Assembly (NCBI RefSeq): GCF_012910705.2
Contig: NZ_WTVG02000035.1
Coordinates: 62,001-126,000, forward strand
DNA: 64,000 nucleotides
Source of the DNA: Aromatoleum anaerobium
Lineage (GTDB): Bacteria > Pseudomonadota > Gammaproteobacteria > Burkholderiales > Rhodocyclaceae
Direction of reading: 5' to 3'
Positions 1 through 9,079 of this stretch are shown here, piece after piece. Both the position numbers and the translations under genes were made by a program. Each line of letters begins with the position of its first letter. The stretch's first letter is position 1. The notes under the pieces are model-generated. The model did not search any database, was not told where the DNA came from, and saw nothing but the letters and a program-made list of their open reading frames with translations.

Positions 1-1098
1 TTTGCCGGTGAAGCGCTCGATCGCGCGGATGATGCCCATCTCGCGCGGCCCCGAGAACGTGATCGCGATGCCGTCGCGTCCGGCACGGCCGGTGCGGCCG
101 ATGCGGTGCACGTAGTCCTCGACCTGGCGGGGCGCGTCGAAGTTGATCACGTGGCTGATGCCCGCGACGTCGATGCCGCGCGCCGCGACGTCGGTCGCGA
201 CGAGCACGCCGATGCGGCCCTGGCGCAGCTTGTCGAGCGTGCGGTTACGCGCGGTCTGGTGCATGTCGCCATGCAGCGCGGCGGCCGAAAAGCCTTTTTC
301 CTGCAGGTTCAGCGACACTTCCTCGGCCCCGCGCTTGGTCGCCGTGAACACGACGGCCTGCTGCAGGTCATCGCCGCCGAGCAGCGATTCGAGCAGGCGG
401 TTCTTGTGCACGATGTTGTCGGCCATCAGCAGGCGCTGCTCGATGTTCGCGCGGTTCTCGACCGTCGCGGCGATCTCGATGCGCTGCGGATTGCGCGTCA
501 TCTTGCGCGCGAGGTTGCCGACGACGCCGTCGAGCGTTGCCGAAAACAGCAGCGTCTGGCGGCTCGCCGGGGTCGCGGCGACGATGGTCTCGATGTCCTC
601 GACGAAGCCCATGTCGAGCATGCGGTCGGCTTCGTCGAGCACCAGCACTTCGATGTCGGACAGCTTGAGCTTGCGGCGGTTGAGGTGATCGATGAGGCGG
701 CCCGGCGTCGCGACGACGACGTCGACGGGGCGCGACAGCAGCTTCGCCTGGGCGAAGAACGGCGCACCGCCGACGAGGCACGCGGTGTTCAGGTAACGCA
801 GGTTGCGGGCGTAGGTCTTGACCGCTTTTTCGACCTGCTGCGCGAGTTCGCGCGTCGGGGTCAGCACCAGCACGCGCGGGCCGGCGCCGGGCGCCTGCTT
901 GCGGTCGATCAGGCGGTGCAGGCTCGGAAGCGTGAAGGCGGCGGTCTTGCCGCTGCCGGTATGCGAGGACACCATCAGGTCGGCGCCGGCAAGCGCGGCG
1001 GGAATCGCCTGCTCCTGGACCGAAGTCGGGACCGTGTAACCGGTGGTTGCGATGGCTTGAAGCAGGGCTTCGTGGAGGCCGAGTTCCTGGAACGTCAT
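1..1098 (-). CDS. rhlE: DEAD-box ATP-dependent RNA helicase, RhlE type (3' end cut by window)
   Basis: ATP-dependent RNA helicase that remodels RNA in the cytoplasm (family knowledge). The start is the ATG at 1098, and the frame runs open to the window edge, giving 366 codons of an incomplete protein. Reading inward I see a Q-motif region (TSVQEQAIP), Walker A in SSHTGSGKT, PTRELAQQ, ATPGRLIDHL, the DEAD box in VLDEADRMLDMGF, the SAT motif in LLFSATLD, and the late motifs ARGIDVAGI and HRIGRTGRAG. All catalytic motifs of both RecA-like lobes are therefore present. The missing part is the variable basic C-terminal tail. RhlE is the likeliest subfamily, but the tail needed to confirm it is outside the window. 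Confidence 0.9.
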   Translation of the reverse strand, partial: MTFQELGLHEALLQAIATTGYTVPTSVQEQAIPAALAGADLMVSSHTGSGKTAAFTLPSLHRLIDRKQAPGAGPRVLVLTPTRELAQQVEKAVKTYARNLRYLNTACLVGGAPFFAQAKLLSRPVDVVVATPGRLIDHLNRRKLKLSDIEVLVLDEADRMLDMGFVEDIETIVAATPASRQTLLFSATLDGVVGNLARKMTRNPQRIEIAATVENRANIEQRLLMADNIVHKNRLLESLLGGDDLQQAVVFTATKRGAEEVSLNLQEKGFSAAALHGDMHQTARNRTLDKLRQGRIGVLVATDVAARGIDVAGISHVINFDAPRQVEDYVHRIGRTGRAGRDGIAITFSGPREMGIIRAIERFTGK

Positions 1099-1500
1099 GT
1101 GTTCTTCCTTGTATGTCCGGCACAACGGATGGTCGTGCCGAATCGATGCCCGGGTGAACGGGCAAATCAAAAAGCATCGCACCGTCCCACAGGGGACGCG
1201 GTGGCGGCAAGCGCGCGATGGGCTTGGGCCGGCCGGATTCCGCCGGAAAAACAGGCGAAAATCGACCGCGCATCGGCACCAACCGGCATTCGCGATGCCA
1301 TACGATCAGAAGAACGAATGGAGTTCGACGGGAGGGTCGGGGGCGATGGGGCTGTGGATACAGTCCCTCGGCTGGGTCCGCGGAATCCTGATCCCGCGAG
1401 ATAGACCTGAAAAAAGACCGACTGCTGCATTGCACAACGACGCGAATGGTACCCGATTTTCCGTATTCGGGAAAGAGAAAAACGAAGGACGAAAAACGAA
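1099..1500. other. Intergenic stretch without a convincing gene
   Basis: This roughly 400-base stretch lies upstream of the helicase gene and downstream of the HU gene. Short open frames on both strands have no recognisable motif or ribosome binding site. It probably holds the helicase promoter. Around 1476-1503 a 14-base unit of the form GAAAAACGAAGGAC occurs twice in tandem, just beside the HU terminator. Confidence 0.5.
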
Positions 1501-1528
1501 GGACCCGGCACCAGGAGGCGCCGGGTCC
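1501..1528 (-). terminator. Intrinsic terminator of the HU gene
   Basis: A perfect 9-bp stem (GGACCCGGC at 1501-1509 pairing with GCCGGGTCC at 1520-1528) lies 28-55 bases past the HU stop codon. On the minus strand it is followed by a T-rich run, as expected of a Rho-independent terminator. Confidence 0.7.
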
Positions 1529-1555
1529 TGCTTCGGCATGAAAAAGCCGGACTTC

Positions 1556-1834
1556 TTACTTGCTGTTGATTGCGGTCTTCAACGTGGCGCCGGCGGAGAA
1601 CTTCGGCACGCGCGACGCGGCGATCTTGATCGAGGCGCCGGTTTGCGGATTCCGCCCGGTACGCGCAGCCCGCTCGGACACTTCGAAAGAGCCGAAGCCT
1701 GTGAAGGCAACTTTTTCGCCGGCAGCCATGCGCTCGACGATGATATCCAGCACGGTCGACAGCGCCCGGTCGGCCTGCGCACGGGAAACATCCAGACGGT
1801 CGGCCAGGGCCTCGACGAATTCACCTTTGTTCAT
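1556..1834 (-). CDS. hup: HU-family histone-like DNA-binding protein
   Basis: Small nucleoid protein that bends and compacts DNA as a dimer. The 92 residues match the usual 90-residue HU length. It has the N-terminal MNKGEFVEALADR helix, the central FTGFGSFEV segment, the DNA-contacting beta arm around GRNPQTG (residues 60-66), and a lysine-bearing C-terminus. IHF subunits share this fold, but the sequence around the arm reads as HU. The gene follows an Old Yellow Enzyme gene on the same strand after 137 bases, so it most likely has its own promoter. A clear terminator follows it. Confidence 0.93.
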   Translation of the reverse strand: MNKGEFVEALADRLDVSRAQADRALSTVLDIIVERMAAGEKVAFTGFGSFEVSERAARTGRNPQTGASIKIAASRVPKFSAGATLKTAINSK

Positions 1835-1971
1835 GCTTATCCTCGATTGGTGTGTGTGTGGTACAGAATTGCAGCTTTACCGCGCGGATTCTAGCACCGT
1901 CACGGTCGCCGGGGATTTGCCCGGAACGTGGATACAACACGAAAAACAGCGATTTCATCGCCATAAAATCG

Positions 1972-3069
1972 TCATCCACCGAGCGTAGGATAGTCGATAT
2001 AGCCCCGGTCGCCTCCCTGATAGAAGGTATCCGCATCCCACTCGTTCAACGGCGCCCCCACCCGGAAGCGTTCGACAAGATCCGGGTTCGAGATGTACGG
2101 GCGCCCGAACGCGACCGCATCGCAGATTCCGGCGGCGAGCGCAGCTTCGGCGCGTGCCTGGTCGAAGCCACCATTCGTCACGATCGCCATCGTTGCGATG
2201 TCGCGAAAATGGCGCGCCACCTCGTCGATCGCGCCGACCGCACCGTCGAGCTGGTTCGGCAGATACGGTTCGGTCAGGTGCAGGTAGGCCAGCTCATGGG
2301 CATTGGCACGACGCACGACGTACTCGAACATCGGCAGCGTGTCCTCGTCGACGCGCATGCCGTGGAAGCGGTTCATCATCGGATTGAGGCGGAAGCCGAT
2401 GCGCGACGGCGACCACTCGGCGGCGACCGCATCGAGCACCTCGAAGAAGAAGCGCGCGCGGTTCGCGTGGCTGCCGCCGTATTCGTCGTCGCGCCGGTTG
2501 GCGGTCGGCGAAAAGAACTGGTGGATCAGATAGCCGTTCGACGAATGGATCTCGACGCCGTCGAAGCCCGCCCGCACCGCGTTGCGGGCAGCACGTCCGA
2601 AGTCGGCGACGATCGCGGCGATCTCCTCGCGGCTCAGCGCGTGCGGCGTGGGCGTCGTCTTCAGCCCCTCGGCCGAGAACATCTTCCAGTCGGCATTGAC
2701 CGCGGACGGCGCGACCGGCAGTTCGCCGTCGTGGAATTCGGTCAGCGACAGGCGCCCGCAATGCCACAGCTGGCAGACGATGCGCCCGCCCGCAGCATGG
2801 ACTGCGTCGGTCACGCGCTGCCAGCCGGTGACCTGGGCGTCGGACCAGATGCCGGGCGTGTAGGGGTAGCCGCGCCCTTGTGCCGAGACGATCGTCGCCT
2901 CCGACACGATCAGGCCGGCGCTCGCGCGTTGGGCGTAATAGCGTGCCGTCGACTCGGTCGGGGCAAATTCCGGATTGTCGGCGCGGCAGCGTGTCAGCGG
3001 TGCCATCACGACACGGTTCGGCAATTCCAGCGCGCCGAGGCGAACGGGTTCAAGCAGACGGGAATTCAC
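1972..3069 (-). CDS. Old Yellow Enzyme family NADH:flavin oxidoreductase (NemA-like)
   Basis: FMN-dependent ene-reductase that reduces activated C=C bonds, nitro groups or nitrate esters with NAD(P)H; the natural substrate is unknown. The 365-residue length and TIM-barrel order are typical: MAPLTRCRA near residue 25, QLWHCGR near 100, and the substrate-binding pair H175 and N178 in the segment HSSNGYLIHQF. NRRDDEYGGS and late VAFGRPYISNPDL (phosphate-binding) follow. The more usual version of the active-site motif is HGANGYL, so SS in place of GA is a small variation. It stands alone between the liv and HU genes. Confidence 0.88.
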   Translation of the reverse strand: MNSRLLEPVRLGALELPNRVVMAPLTRCRADNPEFAPTESTARYYAQRASAGLIVSEATIVSAQGRGYPYTPGIWSDAQVTGWQRVTDAVHAAGGRIVCQLWHCGRLSLTEFHDGELPVAPSAVNADWKMFSAEGLKTTPTPHALSREEIAAIVADFGRAARNAVRAGFDGVEIHSSNGYLIHQFFSPTANRRDDEYGGSHANRARFFFEVLDAVAAEWSPSRIGFRLNPMMNRFHGMRVDEDTLPMFEYVVRRANAHELAYLHLTEPYLPNQLDGAVGAIDEVARHFRDIATMAIVTNGGFDQARAEAALAAGICDAVAFGRPYISNPDLVERFRVGAPLNEWDADTFYQGGDRGYIDYPTLGG

Positions 3070-3253
3070 GGTGCCTCCTGGGTCGGGAATCGAAAATTCG
3101 AACCGCGGTCATTCTGCCAGCATTCGCGGGCGATGCGCCACCGCATGGGCCGCTGCCCAAGGCCCGTTTCCGGCTCACCGGGCGGGCCCATGACTGCCGG
3201 GCAACGGGTGCGACGGACACCGGCATGCCGGGGGGCCGCCGCACCTCCCGCAC

Positions 3254-4033
3254 TCAGGTCGACAGCATTTCCTGATGCTTGCCGCCGAGGCCGAGGTAGG
3301 CCTCGATGACGCGCGGGTCGTCGGCGAGCTGCCGGGCGGGGCCTTCCATCGCGATCTCGCCGGTCTCGAGCACATACGCGTAGTCGGCGACCTGCAGCGC
3401 GGCGCGCGCGTTCTGCTCGACGAGCAGGATCGACACGCCACGCCGGCGCAGCTCGCTGATGATGCGGAAGATCTCGCGCACGATCAGCGGTGCCAGGCCC
3501 AGGCTCGGCTCGTCGAGCATCAGGAGCTTCGGCTTCGCCATCAGTGCGCGGCCGACCGCGAGCATCTGGCGCTCGCCGCCCGAGAGCGTGCCGGCGAGCT
3601 GGCTGCGCCGCTCCTTGAGGCGCGGGAACAGCTGGTAGACCTCTTCCATCGTCTGCGCGTGGTCGCGGTGGCCCGAACGGTGGCGCTGGAACGCGCCGAG
3701 GACGAGGTTGTCCTCGACGGTCATCTCGCCGAACAGCTCGCGCTTTTCCGGCACCAGGTTCATGCCGCGCGCGACCATGCGCTCGACGACCGGCACGCCT
3801 TCGATCGTGCCGTCGAAGTCGACTTTGCCGCGCGACTCGAGCAGTCCCATGATCGCCGACAGCATCGTCGTCTTGCCTGCGCCGTTGGGACCGATGACGG
3901 TGACGATCTGGCCTTCGCCGACCTTGATGTTGGCGTTCGACAGCGCTTCGACCTTGCCGTACGACACGGTCAGGTCGCGCACTTCCAGCACGGTTTTCAG
4001 GATCAGGTTGCTGCCGTGGATGTTCGCGTTCAT
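3254..4033 (-). CDS. livF: Branched-chain/aromatic acid-type ABC transporter ATP-binding protein LivF
   Basis: Cytoplasmic ATPase of a HAAT (Liv) family importer. The 259 residues carry Walker A (GPNGAGKTT, about residue 48), the signature LSGGERQMLAVGRAL (about 150), Walker B (LLMLDEPSLGLAP), and the switch region LLVEQNARAAL characteristic of LivF. The start ATG at 4033 overlaps the stop of the upstream livMG fusion by 4 bases, so the two are translationally coupled. Location next to paaR and the paa genes suggests uptake of phenylacetate or a related aromatic acid rather than leucine. That substrate is inference from context only. Confidence 0.9.
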   Translation of the reverse strand: MNANIHGSNLILKTVLEVRDLTVSYGKVEALSNANIKVGEGQIVTVIGPNGAGKTTMLSAIMGLLESRGKVDFDGTIEGVPVVERMVARGMNLVPEKRELFGEMTVEDNLVLGAFQRHRSGHRDHAQTMEEVYQLFPRLKERRSQLAGTLSGGERQMLAVGRALMAKPKLLMLDEPSLGLAPLIVREIFRIISELRRRGVSILLVEQNARAALQVADYAYVLETGEIAMEGPARQLADDPRVIEAYLGLGGKHQEMLST

Positions 4034-5832
4034 TCGACGCCTCCGAGGTAGGCTTCGAGCACCGCCGGGTTGCGCTGCACGTCTTCCGGCAGGCCCTCGG
4101 CGATTTTCTCGCCGAATTCCATGACGACGACGCGGTTCACCAGGCCCATCACGAAGTCCATGTCGTGTTCGACAAGCAGGATGCCGATCCCTTCGCCGCG
4201 CAGCTTGCGCAGCAGCTCCGCGAGCGCCTGCTTCTCCTTGAAGCGCAGGCCCGCGGCCGGCTCGTCGAGCAGCAGCAGGCAGGGGTCGGCGGCGAGCGCG
4301 CGGGCGATCTCGAGGATACGCTGTTGGCCGAGCGCGAGGCTGCCGGCCGCATCGAACATGTGCTCGGCCAAGCCCACCCGCTCGATCTGCCGCGCGGCTT
4401 CGTTCAGCAAGCGTGCCTCCTGGTTGCGGTCGAGCCGCCACGCCGACGACAGCACGCCCTTGTCGCCGCGCAGGTGGGCGCCGATCGCGACGTTCTCCAG
4501 CACCGTCATCGTCGGCAAGAGCTTCACGTGCTGGAACGTGCGGCTCATGCCCATGCGCGCGATCTCGCGCGAGTCGCGCCCGGCCACCGCGCGGCCGAGG
4601 AACAGCACTTCGCCCGAAGTCGGCGTATCGACGCCCGAGATCTGGTTGAACATCGTGCTCTTGCCCGCCCCGTTCGGACCGATCAGCGCGAGAATCTCGC
4701 CAGCGCGCACCGACAGGCTCATGTTGTTGTTGGCGACCAGGCCGCCGAAGCGGCGCGTGACCTCCTTGGCCTCGAGGATCACTTCGCCTTTGGCCGGCAG
4801 CGGCTTTCTCGGCAGCGCCTCGGCGGCGGCGTCGAGTTCGCGGCGCGTCGCGCGCACCGGCACGAGCCGCGCGAGCAGCGGCCACAGGCCGTCGCGCGCC
4901 CGCTGCAGCACGATGACCATCATCAGGCCGAAGAAGATCACTTCGAAGTTGCCGCTCTGGCCGAAGATTCTCGGCAGCACGTCCTGCAGCCACTGCTTGG
5001 CGATCGTGATCACGCCGGCACCGACGAGCGCGCCCCACACCTGGCCCGCCCCGCCGACGACCGCCATGAAGAGGTACTCGATGCCGATGTGCAAGCCGAA
5101 CGGCGTCGGGTTCACGAAGCGCTGCAGGTGCGCGTACAGCCAGCCGGACGCACAGGCGTGCAGCGCGGCGATGACGAAGATGATCATCCGCGAGCGCGCG
5201 GTGTTCACGCCCATCGCCTCGGCCATCACCATGCCGCCCTTGAGCGCCCGGATCGCCCGCCCTTCACGCGAATCGAGAAGGTTCTGGGTCGTGAACACCG
5301 CCGACAGCAGGAACAGCCAGATCAGGTAGAACAGCTCTTCGCCGCGGTCGAGTTCGAAGCCGAACACCGTGATCGGCGGCACGCCGGTCAGGCCGGTGTG
5401 GCCGCCGAGCGTGTCGAGCGTGCCGAACAGGAAGTACAGGCTGATGCCCCAGGCGATCGTCCCGAGCGGCAGGTAGTGGCCGGACAGCCTGAGCGTCAGC
5501 GATCCCAGCACCAGCGCGACGACTGCGGTGAAGACCAGGCCGACGACGAGCGCGAGCCACGGCGACCCGCCCGCCCACGCGAGCCAGCCCGGCAGTTCGG
5601 TCGCCGTCGTCAGCACCGCGGTGGTGTAGGCGCCGAGGCCGACGAAAGCCGCCTGGCCGAAGCTCGTCAGGCCGCCGACGCCGGTCAGGAGCACGAGCCC
5701 GAGCGCGACGAGCGCATACAGGCCGATGTAGTTCAGCAATGTGACGTAGAACGGCGACAGCACCAGGGGCGCCACCGCGAGCACCGCGAGAAAGACGCCG
5801 AGAATCAGGCGCGGAGAGAACATCGGTTTCAT
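4030..5832 (-). CDS. livM-livG: Fused Liv-type ABC transporter permease (LivM) and ATPase (LivG)
   Basis: A single 600-residue protein joins two normally separate subunits. Residues about 1-320 are a LivM-type permease with many hydrophobic segments and the GGLTSFGQAAFVGLGAY and SREGRAIRALK (coupling loop) motifs. A short linker near residues 325-345 (LPRKPLPAKGE) leads into a LivG-type ATPase with Walker A GPNGAGKST, a signature-like ALGQQRILEIARAL, Walker B LLLLDEPAAGL, and LLVEHDMDFVM. The start is the ATG at 5832, overlapping the livH stop by 4 bases; open frame further upstream is antisense noise. The signature lacks the canonical LSGGQ, as is common in LivG. Confidence 0.9.
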   Translation of the reverse strand: MKPMFSPRLILGVFLAVLAVAPLVLSPFYVTLLNYIGLYALVALGLVLLTGVGGLTSFGQAAFVGLGAYTTAVLTTATELPGWLAWAGGSPWLALVVGLVFTAVVALVLGSLTLRLSGHYLPLGTIAWGISLYFLFGTLDTLGGHTGLTGVPPITVFGFELDRGEELFYLIWLFLLSAVFTTQNLLDSREGRAIRALKGGMVMAEAMGVNTARSRMIIFVIAALHACASGWLYAHLQRFVNPTPFGLHIGIEYLFMAVVGGAGQVWGALVGAGVITIAKQWLQDVLPRIFGQSGNFEVIFFGLMMVIVLQRARDGLWPLLARLVPVRATRRELDAAAEALPRKPLPAKGEVILEAKEVTRRFGGLVANNNMSLSVRAGEILALIGPNGAGKSTMFNQISGVDTPTSGEVLFLGRAVAGRDSREIARMGMSRTFQHVKLLPTMTVLENVAIGAHLRGDKGVLSSAWRLDRNQEARLLNEAARQIERVGLAEHMFDAAGSLALGQQRILEIARALAADPCLLLLDEPAAGLRFKEKQALAELLRKLRGEGIGILLVEHDMDFVMGLVNRVVVMEFGEKIAEGLPEDVQRNPAVLEAYLGGVE

Positions 5833-6866
5833 TCCTCCTCCTCCACGTGGCGGCCTCTGAGCGACCGCCACAACAGAACCGGGATGATCAACGTGAACAC
5901 GATCACTTCCTTGTGGGCGCTTGCCCAGAACGAGCTGAACGCTTCGAGCAGGCCGACCAGCAGCGCGCCGGCGGCGGCCATCGGATAACTCGCGAGCCCG
6001 CCGACGATTGCGGCGACGAAGCCTTTCAGGCCGATCAGGAAGCCGGTGTCGTAATAGATCGTCGTGATCGGCGCGATCAGCACGCCCGACAGCGCCCCGA
6101 TCAGCGCGGCGAGGAAGAACGTGAGCCGCCCCGCGAGCGCCGGCGAAATGCCCATCAGCCGCGCCCCGACCCGGTTGATCGCGGTCGCCCGCAACGCCTT
6201 GCCGTAGAGCGTGCGCTCGAAGAACTGGTAGAGCGCGACGATCAGCACGAGCGACGAGACCACGACCCAGATCGTCTGGCCGGAAACCATGACCGGGCCC
6301 ATTTCGAAACGCGCTTCCGAGAACGGCGGCGTGCGCGAGCCTTCGGCGCCGAAGAACAGGAGCCCCAAGCCCACCATTGCGACGTGCACCGCGACCGACA
6401 CGATCAGCAGGACCAGCACCGGCGCGGCGGCGATCGGCTGGTAGATGAGCCGGTACATCAGCGGTCCCATCGGCACGACGACGGCGAGCGCGAAGAGGAT
6501 CTGCGCGGCCATCGGGAAGTCCTTGACGGGCAGCGTGTACAGCAGCGCAACGAGGGCCAGCGGATAAGCGACATACCAACCGAGAAGGCGCACGAGCCGT
6601 CCGGGCTGGCCGGCGCGCAGCGCCAGGCGCACGTCGAGCGCCGCCGCCAGCAGCCCGGCACCGAGCAGCAGCCATACCGTCGCGGGAATCGCTCCGGCCT
6701 GGATCATGACCAGCGTGAGCGCGCCGTACGACACGAACTCACCCTGCGGAATGAAAATCACCCGGGTGACCGCGAACACCAACACGAGCGCGAGCGCGAG
6801 CAGCGCATAGATCGCCCCGTTGGTGATGCCGTCCTGCCCGAGCAGCATAGCTATCTGGAAATCCAT
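5829..6866 (-). CDS. livH: Liv-type ABC transporter permease LivH
   Basis: Inner-membrane permease of the importer, 345 residues with about eight hydrophobic segments. I start it at the ATG at 6866 because GAGG lies 7 bases upstream; an in-frame TTG two codons earlier is less likely. It contains a conserved LivH-type loop around ATAINRVGARLMGIS (about residue 225), followed by YYDTGFLIGLKGFVAAIVGG. It overlaps the permease-ATPase fusion gene and follows the binding-protein gene after 128 bases that include a hairpin. Confidence 0.88.
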   Translation of the reverse strand: MDFQIAMLLGQDGITNGAIYALLALALVLVFAVTRVIFIPQGEFVSYGALTLVMIQAGAIPATVWLLLGAGLLAAALDVRLALRAGQPGRLVRLLGWYVAYPLALVALLYTLPVKDFPMAAQILFALAVVVPMGPLMYRLIYQPIAAAPVLVLLIVSVAVHVAMVGLGLLFFGAEGSRTPPFSEARFEMGPVMVSGQTIWVVVSSLVLIVALYQFFERTLYGKALRATAINRVGARLMGISPALAGRLTFFLAALIGALSGVLIAPITTIYYDTGFLIGLKGFVAAIVGGLASYPMAAAGALLVGLLEAFSSFWASAHKEVIVFTLIIPVLLWRSLRGRHVEEEE

Positions 6867-6936
6867 GGACAAACCTCGTTACCGGACCAGAACCTGCCAA
6901 GGCGGGCCCGGTCTGTCTCCGATGCATCGAAAGCGG

Positions 6937-6953
6937 GTCCGGCGGCGCCGGAC
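6937..6953 (-). terminator. Hairpin between the binding-protein gene and livH (possible attenuator)
   Basis: GTCCGGC and GCCGGAC form a 7-bp stem with a 3-base loop 42-58 bases after the binding-protein stop. There is no strong T-run. Such hairpins often protect or partially terminate transcripts so that the binding protein is made in excess; that role here is inference. Confidence 0.4.
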
Positions 6954-6994
6954 GACGCCGCCGAACTGGTCTCTTTCAGCGTGTTTCCGGCTGA

Positions 6995-8143
6995 TTACTT
7001 GACGAGCTTCCAGGCCCCGTTCTGGATCTGCACCATCACGCGCGAACGCTGGTCGAGACCAAGGTGATCGGTCGGGCTCATCGTGAAGATGCCATGCGCC
7101 CCCGGCACTTCCTTCACGTTCTCGAGCGCGTCACGCAGCGCGGTGCGGAACTCCTTGGTGCCCGGCTTCGCCTTCTTCAGCGCTTCCGGCGCCGCCGCGG
7201 CGAGCAGCACGCCGGTATCCCAGGCGTGCGCACCGAACGTCGACACGCTGCCCTTGCCGTGTGCCGCCTCGTATTTCGTGATGTACTCGATCGCGCTCTT
7301 CTTCACCGGGTTGCTGTCGGCGAGCTGGCTCGCGACGAGCACCGGCCCGGCCGGCAGCAACGTGCCTTCGCAATCCTTGCCACAGACGCGCAGGAAGTCG
7401 TTGTTCGCGACGCCGTGGGTCTGGTAGATCTTGCCGGTGTAGCCGCGCTCCTTCAGCGCCTTCTGCGGCAACGCCGCGGGCGTGCCCGAACCGGCGATCA
7501 GGATCGCGTCAGGGCGCGCCGCGATCAGCTTCAGCACCTGCCCGGTCACCGAAGTGTCGTTGCGGTTGAAGCGCTCGTTGGCCACCAGCTTGAGCTTGCG
7601 GGCATCCGCGACGCTCGAGAACTGCTCGTACCAGCCTTCGCCGTAGGCGTCGGCGAAGCCGATGAAAGCGACGGTTTTCACGCCGCTGTTCGTCATGTGT
7701 TCGATGATCGCGGTGGACATCTGCGCGTCGTTCTGCGGCGTCTTGAACACCCAGCGCTTCTTGTCATCGACCGGTTCGACGATGCGCGCCGAAGCAGCCA
7801 TCGAGATCATCGGCGTGCCGGATTCGGCAACGACGTCGATCATCGCCAGCGAGTTCGGCGAGACCGTCGAGCCGAGCACGATATCGACCTTGTCTTCGGA
7901 GATCAGCTTGCGCGTGTTCTTGACCGCCGCGGTGGTGTCCGAAGCGTCATCGAGCACGATGTAATTGACCTTCTCGCCGCCGATCGTCGTCGGCATCAGC
8001 GCGAAGGTGTTCTTTTCCGGGATGCCGAGCGAGGCGGCCGGGCCGGTGGCAGAAACGGTAACGCCGACGTTGATGTCGGCGTGAGCAGCACCTGCCGCGA
8101 AAGCCATGCCGAGAACCGCGATTACTGAAGTGCGTAGCTTCAT
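6995..8143 (-). CDS. livJ: Periplasmic substrate-binding protein of the Liv-type ABC transporter
   Basis: Captures the ligand in the periplasm and delivers it to LivH/LivM. The 382 residues start with a signal peptide (MKLRTSVIAVLGMAFAAGAA, cleavage probably after AHA at about 22). The type I binding-protein fold follows, with IVLDDASDTTAAVKNTRKLI and LGSTVSPNSLAMIDV. A strong GAGGAG ribosome binding site precedes the ATG at 8143. Binding proteins near paa genes and in other aromatic-catabolism clusters of this bacterial group often bind aromatic acids, so phenylacetate is a candidate ligand. The sequence alone does not settle this. Confidence 0.85.
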   Translation of the reverse strand: MKLRTSVIAVLGMAFAAGAAHADINVGVTVSATGPAASLGIPEKNTFALMPTTIGGEKVNYIVLDDASDTTAAVKNTRKLISEDKVDIVLGSTVSPNSLAMIDVVAESGTPMISMAASARIVEPVDDKKRWVFKTPQNDAQMSTAIIEHMTNSGVKTVAFIGFADAYGEGWYEQFSSVADARKLKLVANERFNRNDTSVTGQVLKLIAARPDAILIAGSGTPAALPQKALKERGYTGKIYQTHGVANNDFLRVCGKDCEGTLLPAGPVLVASQLADSNPVKKSAIEYITKYEAAHGKGSVSTFGAHAWDTGVLLAAAAPEALKKAKPGTKEFRTALRDALENVKEVPGAHGIFTMSPTDHLGLDQRSRVMVQIQNGAWKLVK

Positions 8144-8415
8144 GTGTGTCTCCTCCTCTTCGGTTTATAAGCGACCGACCCCGGACTGGGTCCCGGCCAC
8201 GTGCAACACTTTTTGTTGCTCAAGCTGATTATTGTGTATCAAATCGCTGGTTGACGAGCAAAAATTCCTCATCTTGGCCGAATTGATGTGGCGGCTGGCG
8301 CCCCGTCCGGAAAACCGCCGTCGCATATCGTACATGCACCTTGGGCTGCGCTGCTCCCGGATGGCGCGAGAAGCAGTCGGGAAGGTGGCAGCGGCGGGCC
8401 CGCGAGGCTCGCCGC

Positions 8416-9033
8416 TCATGCCGTGACCCTGCCGCTCTGTTCGACGAAGCCTTTGACGCCATTGAGGAAAATCCCGGTGACGACCGGAGCCATGTCGCGG
8501 AAGGTGAGCCGCCCGTCGGTCCGCATCCAGGTGAAAGTCCAGTTGATCATGCCGAACAGGATCATCGCCACCGGGCGTTCGAGCTTGCGCCCCTTCAGGC
8601 CCGGCTCGATCCGCACGATCGCGTCGGCGAACGCCGAAACCACCCTGCGCTGCTTCTCGGCGATTTTCGCCGCCTGCTCCTGCTGCAGGAATTTCACGTC
8701 CTGGACGATCACGATGTGCTGGTCGTGCGCGTGTTCGTATTCCTCCATGAACCGTGTGACGAGCTCGGAGAAATGCGCGTCGTCGTCGAGGCCGCGTGCC
8801 GCAACGCCGTCGATGATCGCCAGCAGGCGGTCGATGTAGCTGTCCGCGATGTCGAAGAGGATGTGTTCCTTGTCGCGGTAGTAGTGGTACAGCAGGGGCT
8901 TCGAGACGCCGCAGGTTTCCGCGAGTGCCGACATCGATGCGTTGTGGAAGCCTTTCTGCGCAAACAGCGCGGCAGCCGCGCCGAGGATCGTCGCGCGCTG
9001 CAGTTCGAATGTGGGTGCCTTGCCTCGAGCCAT
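8416..9033 (-). CDS. paaR: TetR-family transcriptional regulator, probable phenylacetate repressor PaaR
   Basis: A 205-residue TetR-type protein. The N-terminal helix-turn-helix is clear (AALFAQKGFHNASMSALAE, then CGVSKPLLYHYYRDKEHILF, residues about 20-60). The C-terminal helical domain presumably binds the inducer. In the Azoarcus group the paa genes are controlled by a TetR-type PaaR responding to phenylacetyl-CoA, and this gene sits at the end of the paa operon. A perfect TetR-like palindrome at 17284-17299 in the paaG/paaN promoter is its likely operator. Assignment as PaaR rests on position plus family. Confidence 0.75.
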   Translation of the reverse strand: MARGKAPTFELQRATILGAAAALFAQKGFHNASMSALAETCGVSKPLLYHYYRDKEHILFDIADSYIDRLLAIIDGVAARGLDDDAHFSELVTRFMEEYEHAHDQHIVIVQDVKFLQQEQAAKIAEKQRRVVSAFADAIVRIEPGLKGRKLERPVAMILFGMINWTFTWMRTDGRLTFRDMAPVVTGIFLNGVKGFVEQSGRVTA

Positions 9034-9079
9034 GCGCTGTTTTTTCCGTTTCGTCCGTTTCCGGGCCGCCGCCGGGCGC

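Noticed and set aside
1852-3309. Long plus-strand open frame opposite the Old Yellow Enzyme gene
   Set aside because: Arg/Ala/Asp-rich with no domain; the minus-strand frame has all family motifs.
4165-5988. A 600-residue open frame on the plus strand across the liv genes
   Set aside because: It is antisense to the clear LivM-LivG and LivH coding frames, is rich in Arg, Gln and His, and has no motif. High GC keeps the opposite frame open.
8160-8200. Second PaaR operator upstream of the binding-protein gene
   Set aside because: GACCC...GGGTC is only a 5-bp palindrome with a 6-base spacer and does not match the 17284 site.
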